Source of the DNA: Ecdyonurus torrentis
Taxonomy: Eukaryota > Arthropoda > Insecta > Ephemeroptera > Heptageniidae
Direction of reading: 5' to 3'
Assembly (NCBI GenBank): GCA_949318235.1
Contig: OX439137.1
Coordinates: forward strand, 5,254,641-5,318,640
Length of the DNA stretch: 64,000 bases
A program made the translations under genes and the position numbers. The first letter of the stretch is position 1, and each line of letters opens with the position of its first letter. The notes beneath the pieces are model-generated. The model saw nothing but the letters and a program-made list of their open reading frames with translations, had not been told where the DNA came from and made no database searches. Positions 25,501 to 41,000 of this stretch are shown piece after piece.

Positions 25501-26682
25501 AATGTCTGCTTGCGCCTGCAAAAACAGCAGTTACTTTTCCTGCTGCACAACTTACTATCAATTTGTAAAATGTTTCCTATCTACCTGTAATTTACCTCAA
25601 AATACCTGGAATGAACCAAAATTTATAAATATTTAGTAAATTGTTGTGCGGTACGAGGAGCAACCAAACTTGCAGGCGCAAGCAGACATTTACAACTGAA
25701 AATCCGATCCCTTCTTATAATTTAAAAACATCACATACATATTGCATACAGAGAAACAAACACTTCCATTTTAATGAATTTAGAATGGAAGCTATTGTAT
25801 TCTATCATTTTTGTGTAAAGCAAAACAGGTTCATATTAATTCAAGTAGATATTTAAATGCATATATTTTTAATTGAAAAGGTTACTGTACTTAATAAACA
25901 AACTACATCAAATTAGAAAGCGAGCTTCTATAGAGCAATATGAGCCGCTTGCATATGCTTATAAATTTAATTTTGGCCTGGGTTAGAATATTTTCTCTAC
26001 CTCGCGTCCCTGTAAGTGTAAGCTCATACTATCTCCCATTCCCCAATTTTTCCTAATCTATCTATGTGTTTATCTATCAAATCTTTTATAATAATGAATA
26101 GAAGATACAGATTTTATTACTCTCTCTCTTTCTTGATAAATAAAACAAAAAAATTGCAATCTGAACAAACACTACATTTCTAAAGTTTCCAGGACAAACT
26201 GATTATCTTTAAGACCCTAATTTAGTTGCAGTAACAATAACAATTAATCAATTAATACAGTCAACCGGGGTGAAATTGAAACTCCAATCGTATGCAAGCT
26301 TTCACTTTTCCCTATCTCGCTAGACACAGAGCACTTTGAAAGCGGGTCTGTGATTGGCTTTCAATTTTTCCCCGGTTGACTGTACATAAAAAAAATAAAA
26401 AAAATAACTTACTGCTTGTGAGAAGCAGACATCTCTACGTAATTGCACGGTACACTGACGTAGCGCTGACTTGACGTCTTGTTGTACACGTAACACACTA
26501 TGTGTCAATCGAGCAGTCTTCAGTAAGCCGTCCATTGCTTGACGTAACTTTCTCATTGAGGGTCGCAACTCTGCACCCCAGTCTACCATTGCAGAGAAAT
26601 CTAGGCCGTCGGTGAACTTGTTTACTCGCTTTGTTGTGGCTCTGGAAAATAACAAATGTTGTTTTTAATTATTTAAGATTAA

Positions 26683-26730
<48 letters not shown>

Positions 26731-26947
26731 AAACAAACAAACAAACAAACAAACAAACATTGATTACTTTCATTATATTGTTTACAAAATATTTTCATTA
26801 CTGCAAATTGTACAATAATCACAATGCTTTTCTGATGAGAAAAGTGCTTATAGCAATTTTCATACATTCCATTTTTTTTTCTTCAAAGAGTAACAAAATT
26901 TAGATAATGTATTTAAATAAGCAGAATTTGTTAATACAAATTGGTAC

Positions 26948-26982
<35 letters not shown>

Positions 26983-29900
26983 ACGTGTTATTTTGTCATC
27001 ATAGGCAAAAATAACACAAGAGTAAGTTTATACTAACTTTTTGAGTTTTAGTTTGCTATAATCTTACATTTTTTTTTTGTGTCCTGAAAATAAAATAATT
27101 AAAATTTTGGATACTGGTATGCTGAAAATTTAGGACTACAGCGAGCTAAAACTCAAAAGTTATAATTAACTTACTCTTGGCCATTTTTGTCTGCAACCAA
27201 TAATATTAATAAGCCACCATAATTTTTATTAAAACACTGCTTTTTTAGACTGTATTGCCACCTTAACTATTAAGTTGAATATACAAGTAAACAATATTAA
27301 AGAAAAGGATAGAATAACCAGCAAGGGCCTTACCACAGTAGAGGTTCTATGGAGAGGTCGAAGTCTCGCATGGCACAGTGTTCTGTTATAAAAAAGTTCA
27401 TTTTATAACTGAGAGCTTTCGTCATATATTAATGACATTATCAATCAAAGAAGAAAATTACTTGAGCACATCACCGAGCAGTGTACTGTCTTGTACGAGA
27501 CAAGACAGTACAAGACAAGACACTGCTCGGTGATGTGCTCAAGTAATTTTCTTCTTTGATTGACAATGTCATTAATATATGACGAAAGCTCTCAGTTATA
27601 AAATGAACTTTTTTATAACAAAACACTGTGCCATGCGAGACTTCAACCTCTCCATAGAACTTCTACTGTGGTAAGGCCCTTGCTGGTTATTCTATCCTTT
27701 TCTTTAATATTGATCCTAACCGCGATGTTTTTTTTCCTTAAATTGATATACAAGTAAACAGTCAAACATACCCCTGATTGTTGTTAGGTGGTTCTTGCTT
27801 GAGAGAAGTAAACTTGGTAGCAGAACGTAGTCTGACTGCAGGACTGCCCACGCGACCACACAAGAACTTCACCTTACTGACCAAGCACATCATGCTTGCC
27901 TCAATATTTAATTGAGTCAAATCCCATGGCTCAGGCTCATCTGTAGGCTTGTAGTAGTTTGCAGTCGGGCTGTTGCACATAGCCTGAGTGTCTGTAATCA
28001 ATAGGCAAGTAAATAAATTAATGAATAAAGATACATACATGACTTGGCAATGGAGGGTATCGCTATCAGTAATAAAAAATCCTTAAAAAAATGTATGTGG
28101 CTTAATACACGTAAAATTATGTCTAGTTTTTAAGTTTTCCTCATTCAAATATTTCCAGAATTAGTGCAGCTTTCTAAAAAAAAAAAAATAATAAATAAAT
28201 AAAAAAAAAAGGGTTTTCTCCATAATGAGTAGAGAAATTAGAAATTAGAGAAACCTTAGCATTTCTCGCACGCTATACTGACAAGCTCTGATTGAAGACT
28301 CTAACATCAATGGGAGCATCAAGTTCACATACTAAAACTACCTATCAGCAAATACAGTAAGAAATGAATATTTCATTCCAAATCTTGAAATATGTAAAAA
28401 TGAGGTCCGTAGCTCGGTAAAAATATTGATTGCACAAGTTCAACAAATTAATATTTACAAGTTTACTAAGACTGTAACTTGTGCCATCAATATTTTTACT
28501 GAGCTATGAATCTGGTAAGGCGCTCGTTGGTTTCTCCTATTCTTTCTTTGATTAAGGGAGTAGGGGACCGACATCGGCCATTAGACTCAAACTTTTCTCG
28601 TAAAAAAAAAAAAAACTGAAATTTTGCACATTGATACTTCAGCTAAGGTATTTCTATAGATAGGTAATCCAAAGAGAATATCATTATTCAATTTTCTGTT
28701 GGCTTTAATTTTATTTTATCCTGGAAGTTATATTTTGTTGCCCATTTGATCAATGTAATTTTGACCCGCAATACATGTCTCCAGCTGACCAGTACTTTTC
28801 AGCGGGAATCCTCTCTGGATTACATAGGTTATCTACTTACATTAACTTCAGCTTGAGACAAATTCAAACATATAAAAACTACTTTCCATGCAAATTAATT
28901 TTATATGATTTTTTTGAAATTTTAAGCCCATAAGGCCCAATGTTAATTTCAATAATTTTTTTTTTCGAGACAGTCAAACATCTTGAAATTTTTATCACTG
29001 CTAGATGTGACACTTATCTACACAATGACACCAAATTTAGACCCAAAACCCTTCTAGTTTTTGAGATGCAAAATCAGTACCTTACTCCCTTAAGTACATA
29101 TTCAAACCAAAATGGTTTTAACCTTTCCTAATTAATTATACACATTTACATGTACAGTACTTTATGATAGATAAACATACCTAGGAACTGCTTAGTAAGA
29201 GCATCAGTAGCATCACATACATTGACAAGGTCTCTCAGTTCTTCTTCTTCCTCTTCTTCGTCATCTGCTTCGCCTGATGATGTTACTTCCTCTACCTGGA
29301 AACATATACATCAAACACAATAAAATATAGAAGCATTTTATTGCACTGACGTAGAGGAATTGAGTTCTGTTACATTAAAAATTTGATAATGATAAAATAA
29401 TGATAAAAAAAATAACATTTCTTATGATGTTAAAAAATTAAAAATTAAATTTATTATAGAAAATAGTAAGAGGGAGATCAAAGCATGTTGAATTGAAAAT
29501 TAATAAAATGTGATTACGTAATTTAGGAAAAGGAAAGGAGTACCATCCCGGTATGGGCAAACATGTGAAGCTAAAATTTGACAGAGAATTCAAATGAGAC
29601 AGCTAAGCGTTGAAAAACCATTTGAGATTTTCAGTTGATGCTGCTGCCTGGCGCCAACTCTCATTTGGTTTCTCTCTATCAAATTTTAGCTTCATATGTT
29701 TATATACTGCAGTTAATTGGGATTTGGGATCAAATGTTCTAGCGTAGATAAGAGATGTACTTTATTAAATCAGTAAATCAACTGTGCGATTGAATAATGC
29801 TGTTCGTAAACCCTGTTCTCTGCACCAAAAATGACGATCGCCTATGGTTATTCAAATGGAATGCGCATTTTTTGGTGCAAGAGAACAGAGTTTACGAACA

Positions 29901-32900
29901 GCATTAATGAGTCAGCAAAAGCTCAACTTTCTTTCCCCAATTTTTCCAATGTATTGTTATACCTCTTATCTCAGCTTTAGAATAACAGTAAATTAAATGT
30001 ACCTTGTTTTTACAGGAATTTCCATTAACGAGGCCACAGAATGAGTCTGAAGAATTATCAGCTTGCACAAAGACAAAATCATTACTTGGAGATACATCCT
30101 CACTGTGTGCGTTCTTGGCTGGACTATCTTGTGGTGTACTTGACTCTGGTTCAGGATCTGTTAGTGAAATTTCCTGCATGCCGTCTTCTGTAGCGTGAAC
30201 CTCTGCTTGACTTTCTTCATTAGCCCAGTAATTCACTGTGACAAAAGAAAAGAAAAAACAATTGTAGCATTTTGTTCTTTCAAAATGTGACAGCATTATT
30301 TATAAAAAATATTAAATATAAAACAGAATTTGAGTTTGAGTATTTATTTAATGAATTAATTCTATTATAAGTTACCATGTTTGCTATTTTTGCCACATTA
30401 AAGTTAAATTTATTTGTACAACTTTGTGTTCTTTACAACATTGACATTCAAAAAATATGCAATAGAAAAGGCTTCCTAAAAAAAAAAAATAATAATAATA
30501 ATAGGCTAATAATAATAAAAAAAATTCACAAAAACAAAACGTTGTATGACTTTCTTTCTACATGACTTTTATACAGTACCCATATAATTTTGTTGAAATC
30601 GTTTTTTTTTTTATTATTATTATTATTTTTTTATTAAATTTAAATCAGTGCCTGAGATACTTACTTAAAGAACCTTTATCCTCTGCAGGTGTATTAAGAT
30701 CAGGACTAAGCAATTCATCCTCAGGTAAAGGTCTGAATGAGAGTCCATGTAGCTGCTGTGTGATACGACGATATGGTGTTAGGATATCATCAGGTCCAGG
30801 AGGTGGTCCTGGGGATACTTTGTGCTCTTCTACAAAGGTAAGTGCTTCTTCTACTAACCCTGCATCCCATAAGCTTAGCAAAATACGAGTCTGAAATATA
30901 ACAAAATAATAATCACTTACAGTAGCAACTTTTTTTGTAATGTACAGTAATTTAAAACAGAAAAATTAATAATAGGCCTAACAAAATAATAATCACTTAC
31001 AGTAGCAACTTTTTTTGTTATGTAATTTCAAACAGAAAAATTAACAATAGGCCTAGTAATTACCTATGTACATACAATCTTAGAAAAGTATTTTTTTCTA
31101 ATGACAGAATGTATTGATTAATAAAGGAACTACTGTTTTGACGCAGACTTTAAGCAATTTCGCCCACATCTACTTTTTTTTCCTACTTACTATGCATGTG
31201 CAGTATGTCGAAACAGAAGCAAAATCACTTCAAGTTGGCCTCAAAACAGTTTATCCTCTATAAGTCAATGGGGGGGGGGGGGGGGGGAGAGAGATAGAGA
31301 GTGAGAAAGAAAAATTAAATAACTGAGGTCATCAAAAAGAGGAATTGTTTTACTTTTTTTGTCTTCTCCTAATTTAAATATAATTAAATATAATTAAAAA
31401 AAATATATATATAGGATACTACTTCTTGAAATTTATTGAAGATAGACGAATGATGTACCTTGTTAATCATATCATCACAGATGGGTACCATGCCTTGAGT
31501 CTGCTTTTCTTTAGCTAGTTTCATCAAACTACGCATGCTTTCCACAACCTCGCGACGAAGTTGCTTGATTGCCTGCAATGTAGTAATATAATTAAATGAG
31601 TTAAAAGTTAACAGTAATAGAGAAAAAATAAGCTTTAAAAATATATCAAATTCAAAAATAATAATAAAAGACAATGAAAATCTGAGAGCTTTAACCCCTT
31701 GTTAATATTAAACCTAACAACATATTATGTATTTCGTGTTTGATAACAAAAGAAAAACTATACTTGAATTGCACCATGTGCCATTGAAATCTTGCTAGGT
31801 GCTTGTTGTTCTTCATTCATATTTTTACTTGGTGATTCTTTCATTTGCTGTAACAACCTGAAATTTGATTTTCATTATTAAAACAAAAACTTACACACAT
31901 AATTTATAAGACTTCAATTCTGTAGTGCTTGCAAAGTGACATAGAAATTATAAAGTGTTTATGTACCTCAACAAGCCTCCATTCTTAGATTTATGTGCGT
32001 GCGCAGTGAAAGCCCCAACTGTAATGATGTCGTACAAGCCGGATCTTCTTAATGTATCATTCTGTACCCACAGTCTCTGTAAGTGAAGATTTACTGGTGC
32101 AAACTCTAGAGCTTTGTCGTCTTTACGTGCACTTGGTTTGAAATGACTACCTGTGTAACAATTAAAAATATAATTAATAGAGTACATCAGTGGAGCTTGC
32201 CAGCCAATCTTAGGTAGCAGGTAAAAAGTCCAGGGATGCCTAGTCTTTAGCACTGCAGGAGTATAATATATAGCCTATATTTTAAGTGTATTTTAAAAAC
32301 TATAATGTACCAAGGCGAACATTTTTACACTTTTCTGAGTGAATTTTAAGATAATAAATACAATGATAGTAAAAAAAAAAGAGTCATTTTAATACAATAT
32401 AAAAGATTTGATGTAATTATTTTCTCTTAGCATAACAACCATAAATGCCTGTATATTGCGGCATTTAAGAAAGAACAGGGGGAGGGAGGTGGAGGTACTC
32501 TCTTCTTTGGAATATCCTCATTCAAGTAAACATGTTTTAATCTTTTTTTTTTTTTTTACATTTGAGACGTTAATTTACATTTTGTGGAAGAAAGGGGTAT
32601 TGCGCTTGTGATATAAGGTACACTTGAAACGCTTTGATGCGATAGAGACAATTTTTAGAATTCCATTATTAATATTCACAATCTTGAGTATGGATGAGTT
32701 TATCAACTAAAACACAATATATATCAATTTACCTCTGTGACTTTGTAGGTTCTGCTTTGCTTGACAATAAACATTGAGAAGCTGTAAATGTCGATCTAAC
32801 AATTGAACTTGACGTTTATGCCATGGCTCACGTAATTCTCCCATTCCCATCACTTCTTGAAGTAACTCTTTCTCCTCGTTGATCCACAGTGACCTAAAAC

Positions 32901-33563
32901 ATGATGTATACATTTTCATGGTTCAGAATCTGTTAAGTCTCGGTACTTAAAACGGATACTTTGCTTGTCAAAATTTACGTCGTCAAGGCTGGTTTACGAG
33001 CTAGCAGGGGAGGAGTTATTTGTAACGGAACTACAAGTGAAATTTAAATTGTTAAAAACAGATAATTACATTAAATTTGTCAAGGATAGACTAAGTAAAA
33101 CTGAAGATATCAGCCTGGCCTTCTATAATACCCCTGCATTTAATATTAATAATATTAATGGGTGGAAAGGCCCAAACTGTACAGACAGGCATGTTTTTAC
33201 CCGTTATGCGGTGCATGGTTTCCACCATGTAATCTGTCAAATTAAAGAATATCACGAGTGTAATGATAAATGTGTATGTGTATTATGTAGTGGCCTATGT
33301 ACCAGGTACCACTTACTTCATTGTCCATCTCGGACCCTATCATTAAGTCAATATGCAAAAATGTAGACCTATATAAATATGTATATAAATATGTATAAGT
33401 ACACCTTGGTGTTTAATAAATAAATAATGGTTCATTAATTACACTTGAAGCAGTTTAATGTTAATATTAAAAAGTTTACAGCTTTAACTGAAACTAATTG
33501 TATATTTTATATCTACTGTTCATATTATGAGTCACCATTTACCACTGATTAAAGTGAATGAGG

Positions 33564-33604
<41 letters not shown>

Positions 33605-36056
33605 GGATAATACCTGTCAAATCAATTTGAATCCAATTTGCAGATTTGAACTATGTATTTATTTATTTTATTTTATATACATATTTTTTATCATATTATT
33701 ATAATAGCCAAATTGGATTAAAAAATATATATTTGAAAAGAAACATTAAACTGAAAAACGACTGAATAAACAATAATAAAAAAAGGAATGTCTCAGGATA
33801 ATCATATTAAATTGTTTCTACTTTTCCTTGTGTAAAAATAATAAATGTTGCCCCCTAAATCTTGTGATATTAGAAATACTTACAGCAAATGTTGAGGAAA
33901 AGTAAAACAGAGACGCGACTCTGCCATGGTCTCGTGTACGCAGATATCTCCCCCTAGACCTGAATGAAATCTGTAGGTCCTGACATGTGGTGCCGCGAAC
34001 ATCCTTCGTAGTTCTCCTTGGTGAGGAAGACGTAGTTTGGTAGCCAGGCGTGAGGGTAGAGACTGTGATCTACGATGCGAGAATACCTATAAACACAAAA
34101 TTTTAAAAATATGTTATGTGATGTGTAATCAAATTTTTTTTAGGAAAAAGAAGGGGAAAAAAATAATAAAAATGAAACAAAAAGTACACTGTAAACATTT
34201 TGAAATGCAGTAGTTTTCACAATGAACATGAGATTCAGTACAAGTCTAAATATTTTATAATGGTTCTTACTGGCGGAGACCACCAATCAGAGGCACGCTA
34301 GCAAACGGCGCGATACTCTTAATTTAACATTACGCTTATGGGGAGAAACTTTTGTTATTGTTGTTGCGAATTTTGAGAAAACTACTGTACTGATTCAGTA
34401 AATATTAAACGAGGGATACATTAACATGTTTTAATCCAATTAAAATTTCATCGCTGGTAAGAAGCATTGTTGGGAAACAAATATTCAAATATATGTTGAT
34501 TAGATTAGCGTAGAATATGTGTTACGTCCATAGTTACGACCCATTGTGGAAGCTGTTCAAAGCTATACGCTATAATAATAATAATAATAATTAACGGCTT
34601 TTATTGGGCAAAATCAGGCTACAGGACCTCTCAATTTAACCCAACTGTTTAACAGTACAGTCAGTTACAATTTTAAATTAGTATAGACACAAAATTCTTG
34701 TGATGTTAATGTTGTTTTTTTACTTATTAAATAAATGTTTTTTTTAAATAATACTACATGTTAAACCATCACCAAAGTAGCTGGCAATGCTGTGATTAAT
34801 TAAAAAAGCCAAATCTAAAATAATAATAATAATAATAACTTTACAGGTGCAGATAGTGTACCAAACGTTCACTGTTATTTTATTGGACAAACATATAACA
34901 ATATAGTTACAATTACATTTTGGTTTCCACAATATTTATATTTCAATTTACCTGAGAAGGACAGACGCTAGATATGTGTTCTCTCAATGTACACATTTCT
35001 ACGTTTATTCAACTTAAAATTTATCTTGAAATTTTGCTGTCATTTAATTGCAAAGCCAAATTTTTTTCTTTTACACACAAAATATAGAAAAAACACACCT
35101 TACTTCATCATTGTACTACAATATCAAGCATTTAAATGAAACGATATGACACAGAATTTTACTAATCAAATTATATCCTACTTTATTGTACAATTCAAAA
35201 ACGGAAATGATTACAGCATACTTAGATAAAGAAATCCGCTTTTATTATTATTTTTTTTATCACGCAGTAACATAAATATGTGTCAATTAACCACAAAGAA
35301 CATAAATATTTGAACCTTTCCGCTGTAAGCGATATATTTATAAAAAGGAAAAATATGATAATACATTACGTCTGTAATTTAAATACTGTATCAGAATTAC
35401 TAAGTGTTGCTTTTAACACTGGTGTACTTATCAATAGAAAATTTTACAACTATTGAAAAACAATAATATATGATCAGGCTCGGACTGGCCATAAGAGCAA
35501 GTCCGCGATAGCGGACGTGCCCCCCCCCCCCCCCCCCTGTGTGGAGGCCCCTAAGGCCCAAAAAGGGGCGTAACCAGGGTGTTACGTCCCCTTTGGTGGC
35601 CTTTAGTACAACCCATTTGTGGACGAGGCCCCTTGAATGCCAGTCCGACCCTGTATACGATTAAAAATAAAATATGAAATTCCCGTAAATACTCCCATAA
35701 AAATACGCAAAGTTCAAATAAGAAATTAACATTATTGCTTCTATATATAAAGCCCTCGTTCAGCCTATTCCGTAATTTTATCACTGTATCTTACATAGTA
35801 TACTCTTATTGACTTACACTTATTGTTAGACTTATAATTTCCTATCTGTAATGCTATTTTACCTATCCTTGTTGGATAAAAGCATTTTTTTTCTTTCTGT
35901 TTTGTTATTATTTTGAGAATATTCAGCGTTTATTTATTATTATTGTTTTTATTTGAATAAGATTATAGCTTATAATACACACTTTTTTATAAGCATAAAT
36001 GCGGTTATTAAATTACTATTATTTACAAAAGTAATTGTCTGGTTGTTTTAAAATTG

Positions 36057-36136
<80 letters not shown>

Positions 36137-37987
36137 ATATATGTATATATATATATATATATAGTGTATTGAGTGGTGATAAAATTGTTTATTATGCTTG
36201 GAATACAAAAATGTTGATACAAGTTTCATTACAATAACAATATGATGTAATATATTAATTTATAAATAATTGTTTCCAATAAAATACAAAGATAAAAAGT
36301 TCAAAGTCTCTGCACAGTCATAATTTGACCTTTTCACATGCATACATTAATAAGCGTATTGCGTATACTTGATAATACGCTGTGTGTCATACAAGTAATA
36401 ATATTTAAATGAAAAAATTATCTATACGTATACGTAAATAAATTTTGATAAAACAATGTTAAATTTTTTTTGGTGGCTCAAAGATTTCCTTTGTGTATAC
36501 TTATAATTGTTTAATTTTTTAAAATTATTTTAACATGCTGCTTCAAAAAATGCTTACAGGTGAAACAAACAAGCTAATTACATGCGGCGCGGATTTTTTT
36601 TTAATTTTTTTATATATATAATATATATCTTTGTATAAGCATCGTGTAATGCTACGATGATGGATAAATTTAAATAATGCATACTGATTGAGTTTGCTCT
36701 GTAAACTACACACCAAAGTCCATAAAAGGTTAGATGCTCCGGGTAAAGTTTTGACCAAGGTCGTGCAGCTTAAAGAAATTCACCAAAGACGTCATATCAC
36801 CACTTGTAACTTTGTTCACCTTATCAGTGACGTAACTGGTGAACAGCATCGTATTGGCTTAGAACCAAGTACAATCCATCGCAAAATAAAATCGAATGCG
36901 CGAGTTTTGTCCTGCGCTCAACCTCTTTATTATAAATATGGACATGGACCTTGATTACCTTGACTATACACACAAATATTAAGCCAGCTTCGATATTTTT
37001 TCTGATCATGACGTCACTACTTGTTTACAACGTTTAAATGTATGGTTGATCATTGTTATTTCTTTGTTCAGAACTTTAGACTTGATATAAAAATAAACCA
37101 AACTTAAAAAAATAAAAAAAATAAAATCTATGTCTAACAGCGGTCAAAAAACAAGATCAAATGAATGTGTTTTTTTTTTTTTTTTTCTCTCTTTTGTAAA
37201 CCCTGTTCCCTTGTTCTAAAAAACAGCGTAATTCTATTTAATCTTTCTAATTATTTCGTGGTTTTGAGCACATACAAACAAGTTTACGAACTTTATTGGT
37301 TTTTGGTTTATTAAAAAAAAATAATAATAAAAAAATAAAATAAAAAGAAACATTAATAAAAATTACTTACGATAGTTTCGTGATGTAAAGGAGGTTTACA
37401 AGGTGTAGATTCTGAACTTGTCTTTCCAGGTTCCACTTCTAATGTCCAAGAACTTAAAGTAACAAATCCAGTAGTATAGCTCAAACTTGCACTATCAACA
37501 CTCTTCAGAGCGAGTCTGGAACATAACAAGTAATATACGTCACGCATGTAGATTACACACATCTGTGACTAACAAGCAATCTGGAAACACTATTATGTTC
37601 TATACATTTAGTGCCAATAAGGATCTAATTATAATAATATAGCGTAAATATAAAACCACATTATATAATAAGCATTTACATTTCATTATTTATGGTGGTT
37701 GTGGATTTTGTCTCGTGGTTAAGATTTCCCCCCCCCCCCCCCCCACAAATTATACACATTTTATGTCCATTCATTGTTTAGTAACTTTTTTTAATTAAAG
37801 AAATCAAAAACCTAATTAAATTGTATAAATAAATGTAAAATACATATATGACAACATGTATAGAATGATAAGAACACGCGTTATAAGTTGAAATGTATTA
37901 AATTGCAAAGATTCGCTAATTTGCAGATTAAGGGAAAATAGGATTAAAATTCTATCGTTGATTTTGTATTTAAAATTATTTTTTTAG

Positions 37988-38051
<64 letters not shown>

Positions 38052-41000
38052 AAAAAAAAAAAAAAAGAAACATACATCCATCTTCCAGGTCACAGCAAAA
38101 GGCATCATCTCTAGTACTCAGCAATTTGACAAAGTCCCTATCTCCATTGATAATGCCATAATGTTTGCTCTGGGAGATAGGGCCTTGAATGAAATGCTGA
38201 TCTCTGGGGATGAGGCCTTTTGCCGCGACCAGGACACTAAACTAAAAAACCTGATCCCATTTCTCAATAATCTCGTATATCTTAATATAATTTGTTTGTT
38301 TGTTTTTCCCCTCTCACAGCCAAAAATTAATCCATAATAGTTATGCTAGCCCAATTTCAATCACATTTATTTACTATACAGTATAATTTCCTTACAATAT
38401 TACTAAATAATAATTATGCTGCCTATGACATACAAAAAAGGTTGTTAACCATATTTTTGCAACTTTAAAATAGCAACATTTACAGTATACAATGTGACGT
38501 AATTGCAGCATACGTAATTTAAATCAAGTCTCTTATTTCTTTTATTGGTGCTATTAGTTATGCAAATAATTTAATAAATATATAACTCGTCAGAATTTTT
38601 ATTATTTATAATTTCATTTTAAGTAAATTTGTATCACAAATAATAAGCTTAATCTTGTATAATGGTAAAGGGTTAATTGACAAATATTAACCACTGTCTT
38701 ATGCCTTACGCTCGACAAAATTTTGTTACTCTAACTATTTGATTTCATCACTAACAATAAGTAGGACTATAACCTTTTATTATTATTATTATTATTATTA
38801 TTATACTTTTTTATGCTGACAACAGCTACTATGGTTTCACTCATACATTTGAGCTTTGAACTTGCGTTTTCACAATGTCAGAAAAAAAAAAAAAAAAAAA
38901 AAAGTGTTGGAAAATTGTCATTAAACATAAAAATTATTCAGTATCTATTGTTGAACTAGCAGTTTAGATTAAAACTAGATTAAAACTAGCAGTTTATACC
39001 TCAGAGAACTCACATTGATTACTTTATGAAAATGGACAAAGCGATGTTTTTTTCTCTGCTGGGCAATGCATTTATGTGCGTAATTTCATACAATCACCTC
39101 TTATCAAGCGTCTCACATTAAAATTTAATAATTATAAAAAAAAAAACAAAAAAACAAAACAATAAAAGCTAGATATAAGTTAAATAATTATCTATTTTTG
39201 ATAACCAGGCAAATAACGCCTAGAAAACTTAACGAAACAAAATTATAAGATACAATGTAACTTCCTAGCAAAAGTTTTCCCCATAAGTAACTATATTTTG
39301 GTTCAACTAAAAAAAAAAAATAATAATACTAACAAAATGTCACATACCTTACGCTACGTCCAGCACCTTCTTTAAGTAATGCTCCCAGTCTGAGTTCTGC
39401 TCTACCCAGTAATGTACATGTATGAGAAACTGGTTCTCTTACATCGTAAGCAGATACACGTAATTTAGACTCTAAAGTTAGGCCATCACTAGCACGTAGA
39501 GCTACGGTATGAAGAAAACTGGGGTTGCTATTGCACTGTAAGCAATCAATTTACAAATCAATCAATATTTAACTATTACCAGCTCAATCATAAATAAAAA
39601 AGACAGTAAAAAGTTATTTTACCTGAATCATTTCAGTTCTGGCATATCGGACCCAGCGTCCCTCAGTAGGGATGAAGATATGCATAGCAAGGAGTGGGTT
39701 TGGAGGACGTCCATGCCCATCACATAGAAGATTATCACATGATAGAGACACTTCACATAATGGCAACTCACATGGATCTAAGAAGGCAAAAATACACAGT
39801 AAAAAACTACTCAAAAAATGACTATCGGTTTTTAAAAAGAAAAGGAAAAAAAATGTTTACTAAAAAAAAAAATAATAAAAATAAAAAGACATTCTTTAAG
39901 CTAAAAAGCATAATGGAGGTTACTGGTGAGATGCACTGTAAAAATTGAGGGTCCCCTAATTTCTATTCTTTAGCATTGTGGGACCATAATTTTAGATTTT
40001 AGATTTTTTTTTTTTTTTTTTTTTTTTTTAGAAAACTACTACACCAATGCTGGAAATATTAAGAACATTTTTAAATATTTTAAAGCTGTTATTTTTTTAT
40101 TATATATATTTTTTTAAGAATTTTTTATTCACCAATAATATCCATTATTAGAAGCACTCTATGAGTAAGAAATCATACAAATACATGGCACTAATTATTG
40201 TTAGATAAGGAGTAATTTTGTGTATAATTATCCTAGGATTTTTGTGGTACTTTCATAATAAATATTTGCTAAAGAAGCTCAAATTACATACCTACTACAC
40301 GTCCTCGTCTTGCTCTCCAAATATTGACATCTAACTCAATTTCCCGTCCTCCGTGTCTTAAATCTAACTTCTGGCGTAGTTGTGCAACCTGTTAACATAA
40401 AAAAAAGAGTATAAACAACAACTAAATAGAAAACTTACAAAATATGATTACATCATTCAGTTCAATTTCTATAAATGGATTCAGATAAGTTGATTTAACA
40501 GTTACCTTGGATCTCATAGCTTCATATCCAGCAATTTGAAGTGCAGCCACCCATGCATCACGTTCTCCTGGAGTTAGTGCAGCTAGTGGTTGACTTAGCC
40601 CTCCCTCAAATACTGGAGGAAAAAAAAAAAAAAAAAAGGCTAGTGCGCATAATATTTTTAATAATAATAATAAAGTAACATGGAGTATTGGGTTTATCAG
40701 AGTAAATGTGCTTTGTATAGTACAGTGATACCCACTATATATAGACTATTACTATTGACTAATGAAAGAACAGCTGTTTTGAGACCGACTATAAGCAATT
40801 TTGGTTATATTCGCTTCCGTTTTATCATACTGCGCATGCGTAGTAAGGAGAAACAGATGTGGATGCGACCAAAATCGCTTATAGTCGGCTTCAAAACAGT
40901 TGTTTCTTTATCAGTCAATAATACTACAGCTTAACTAGATATTTGTTGTTATATAATAATAAGCATGAAAAAATTAAGATTTTTCTTTTCTTAACATACC

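Larger units (their letters stand above)
34421..37370. other. INPP4 intron 7 remainder
   Basis: Apart from the family N repeat and an (AT)n tract, only AT-rich DNA; a TTTGTAAACCCTGTTCCCTT stretch at 37193 looks like one arm of a decayed family G element. No gene seen. Confidence 0.6.

Noticed and set aside
36019..36229. Open frames of alternating Tyr-Ile on the minus strand
   Set aside because: They read through an (AT)n microsatellite; no coding features.
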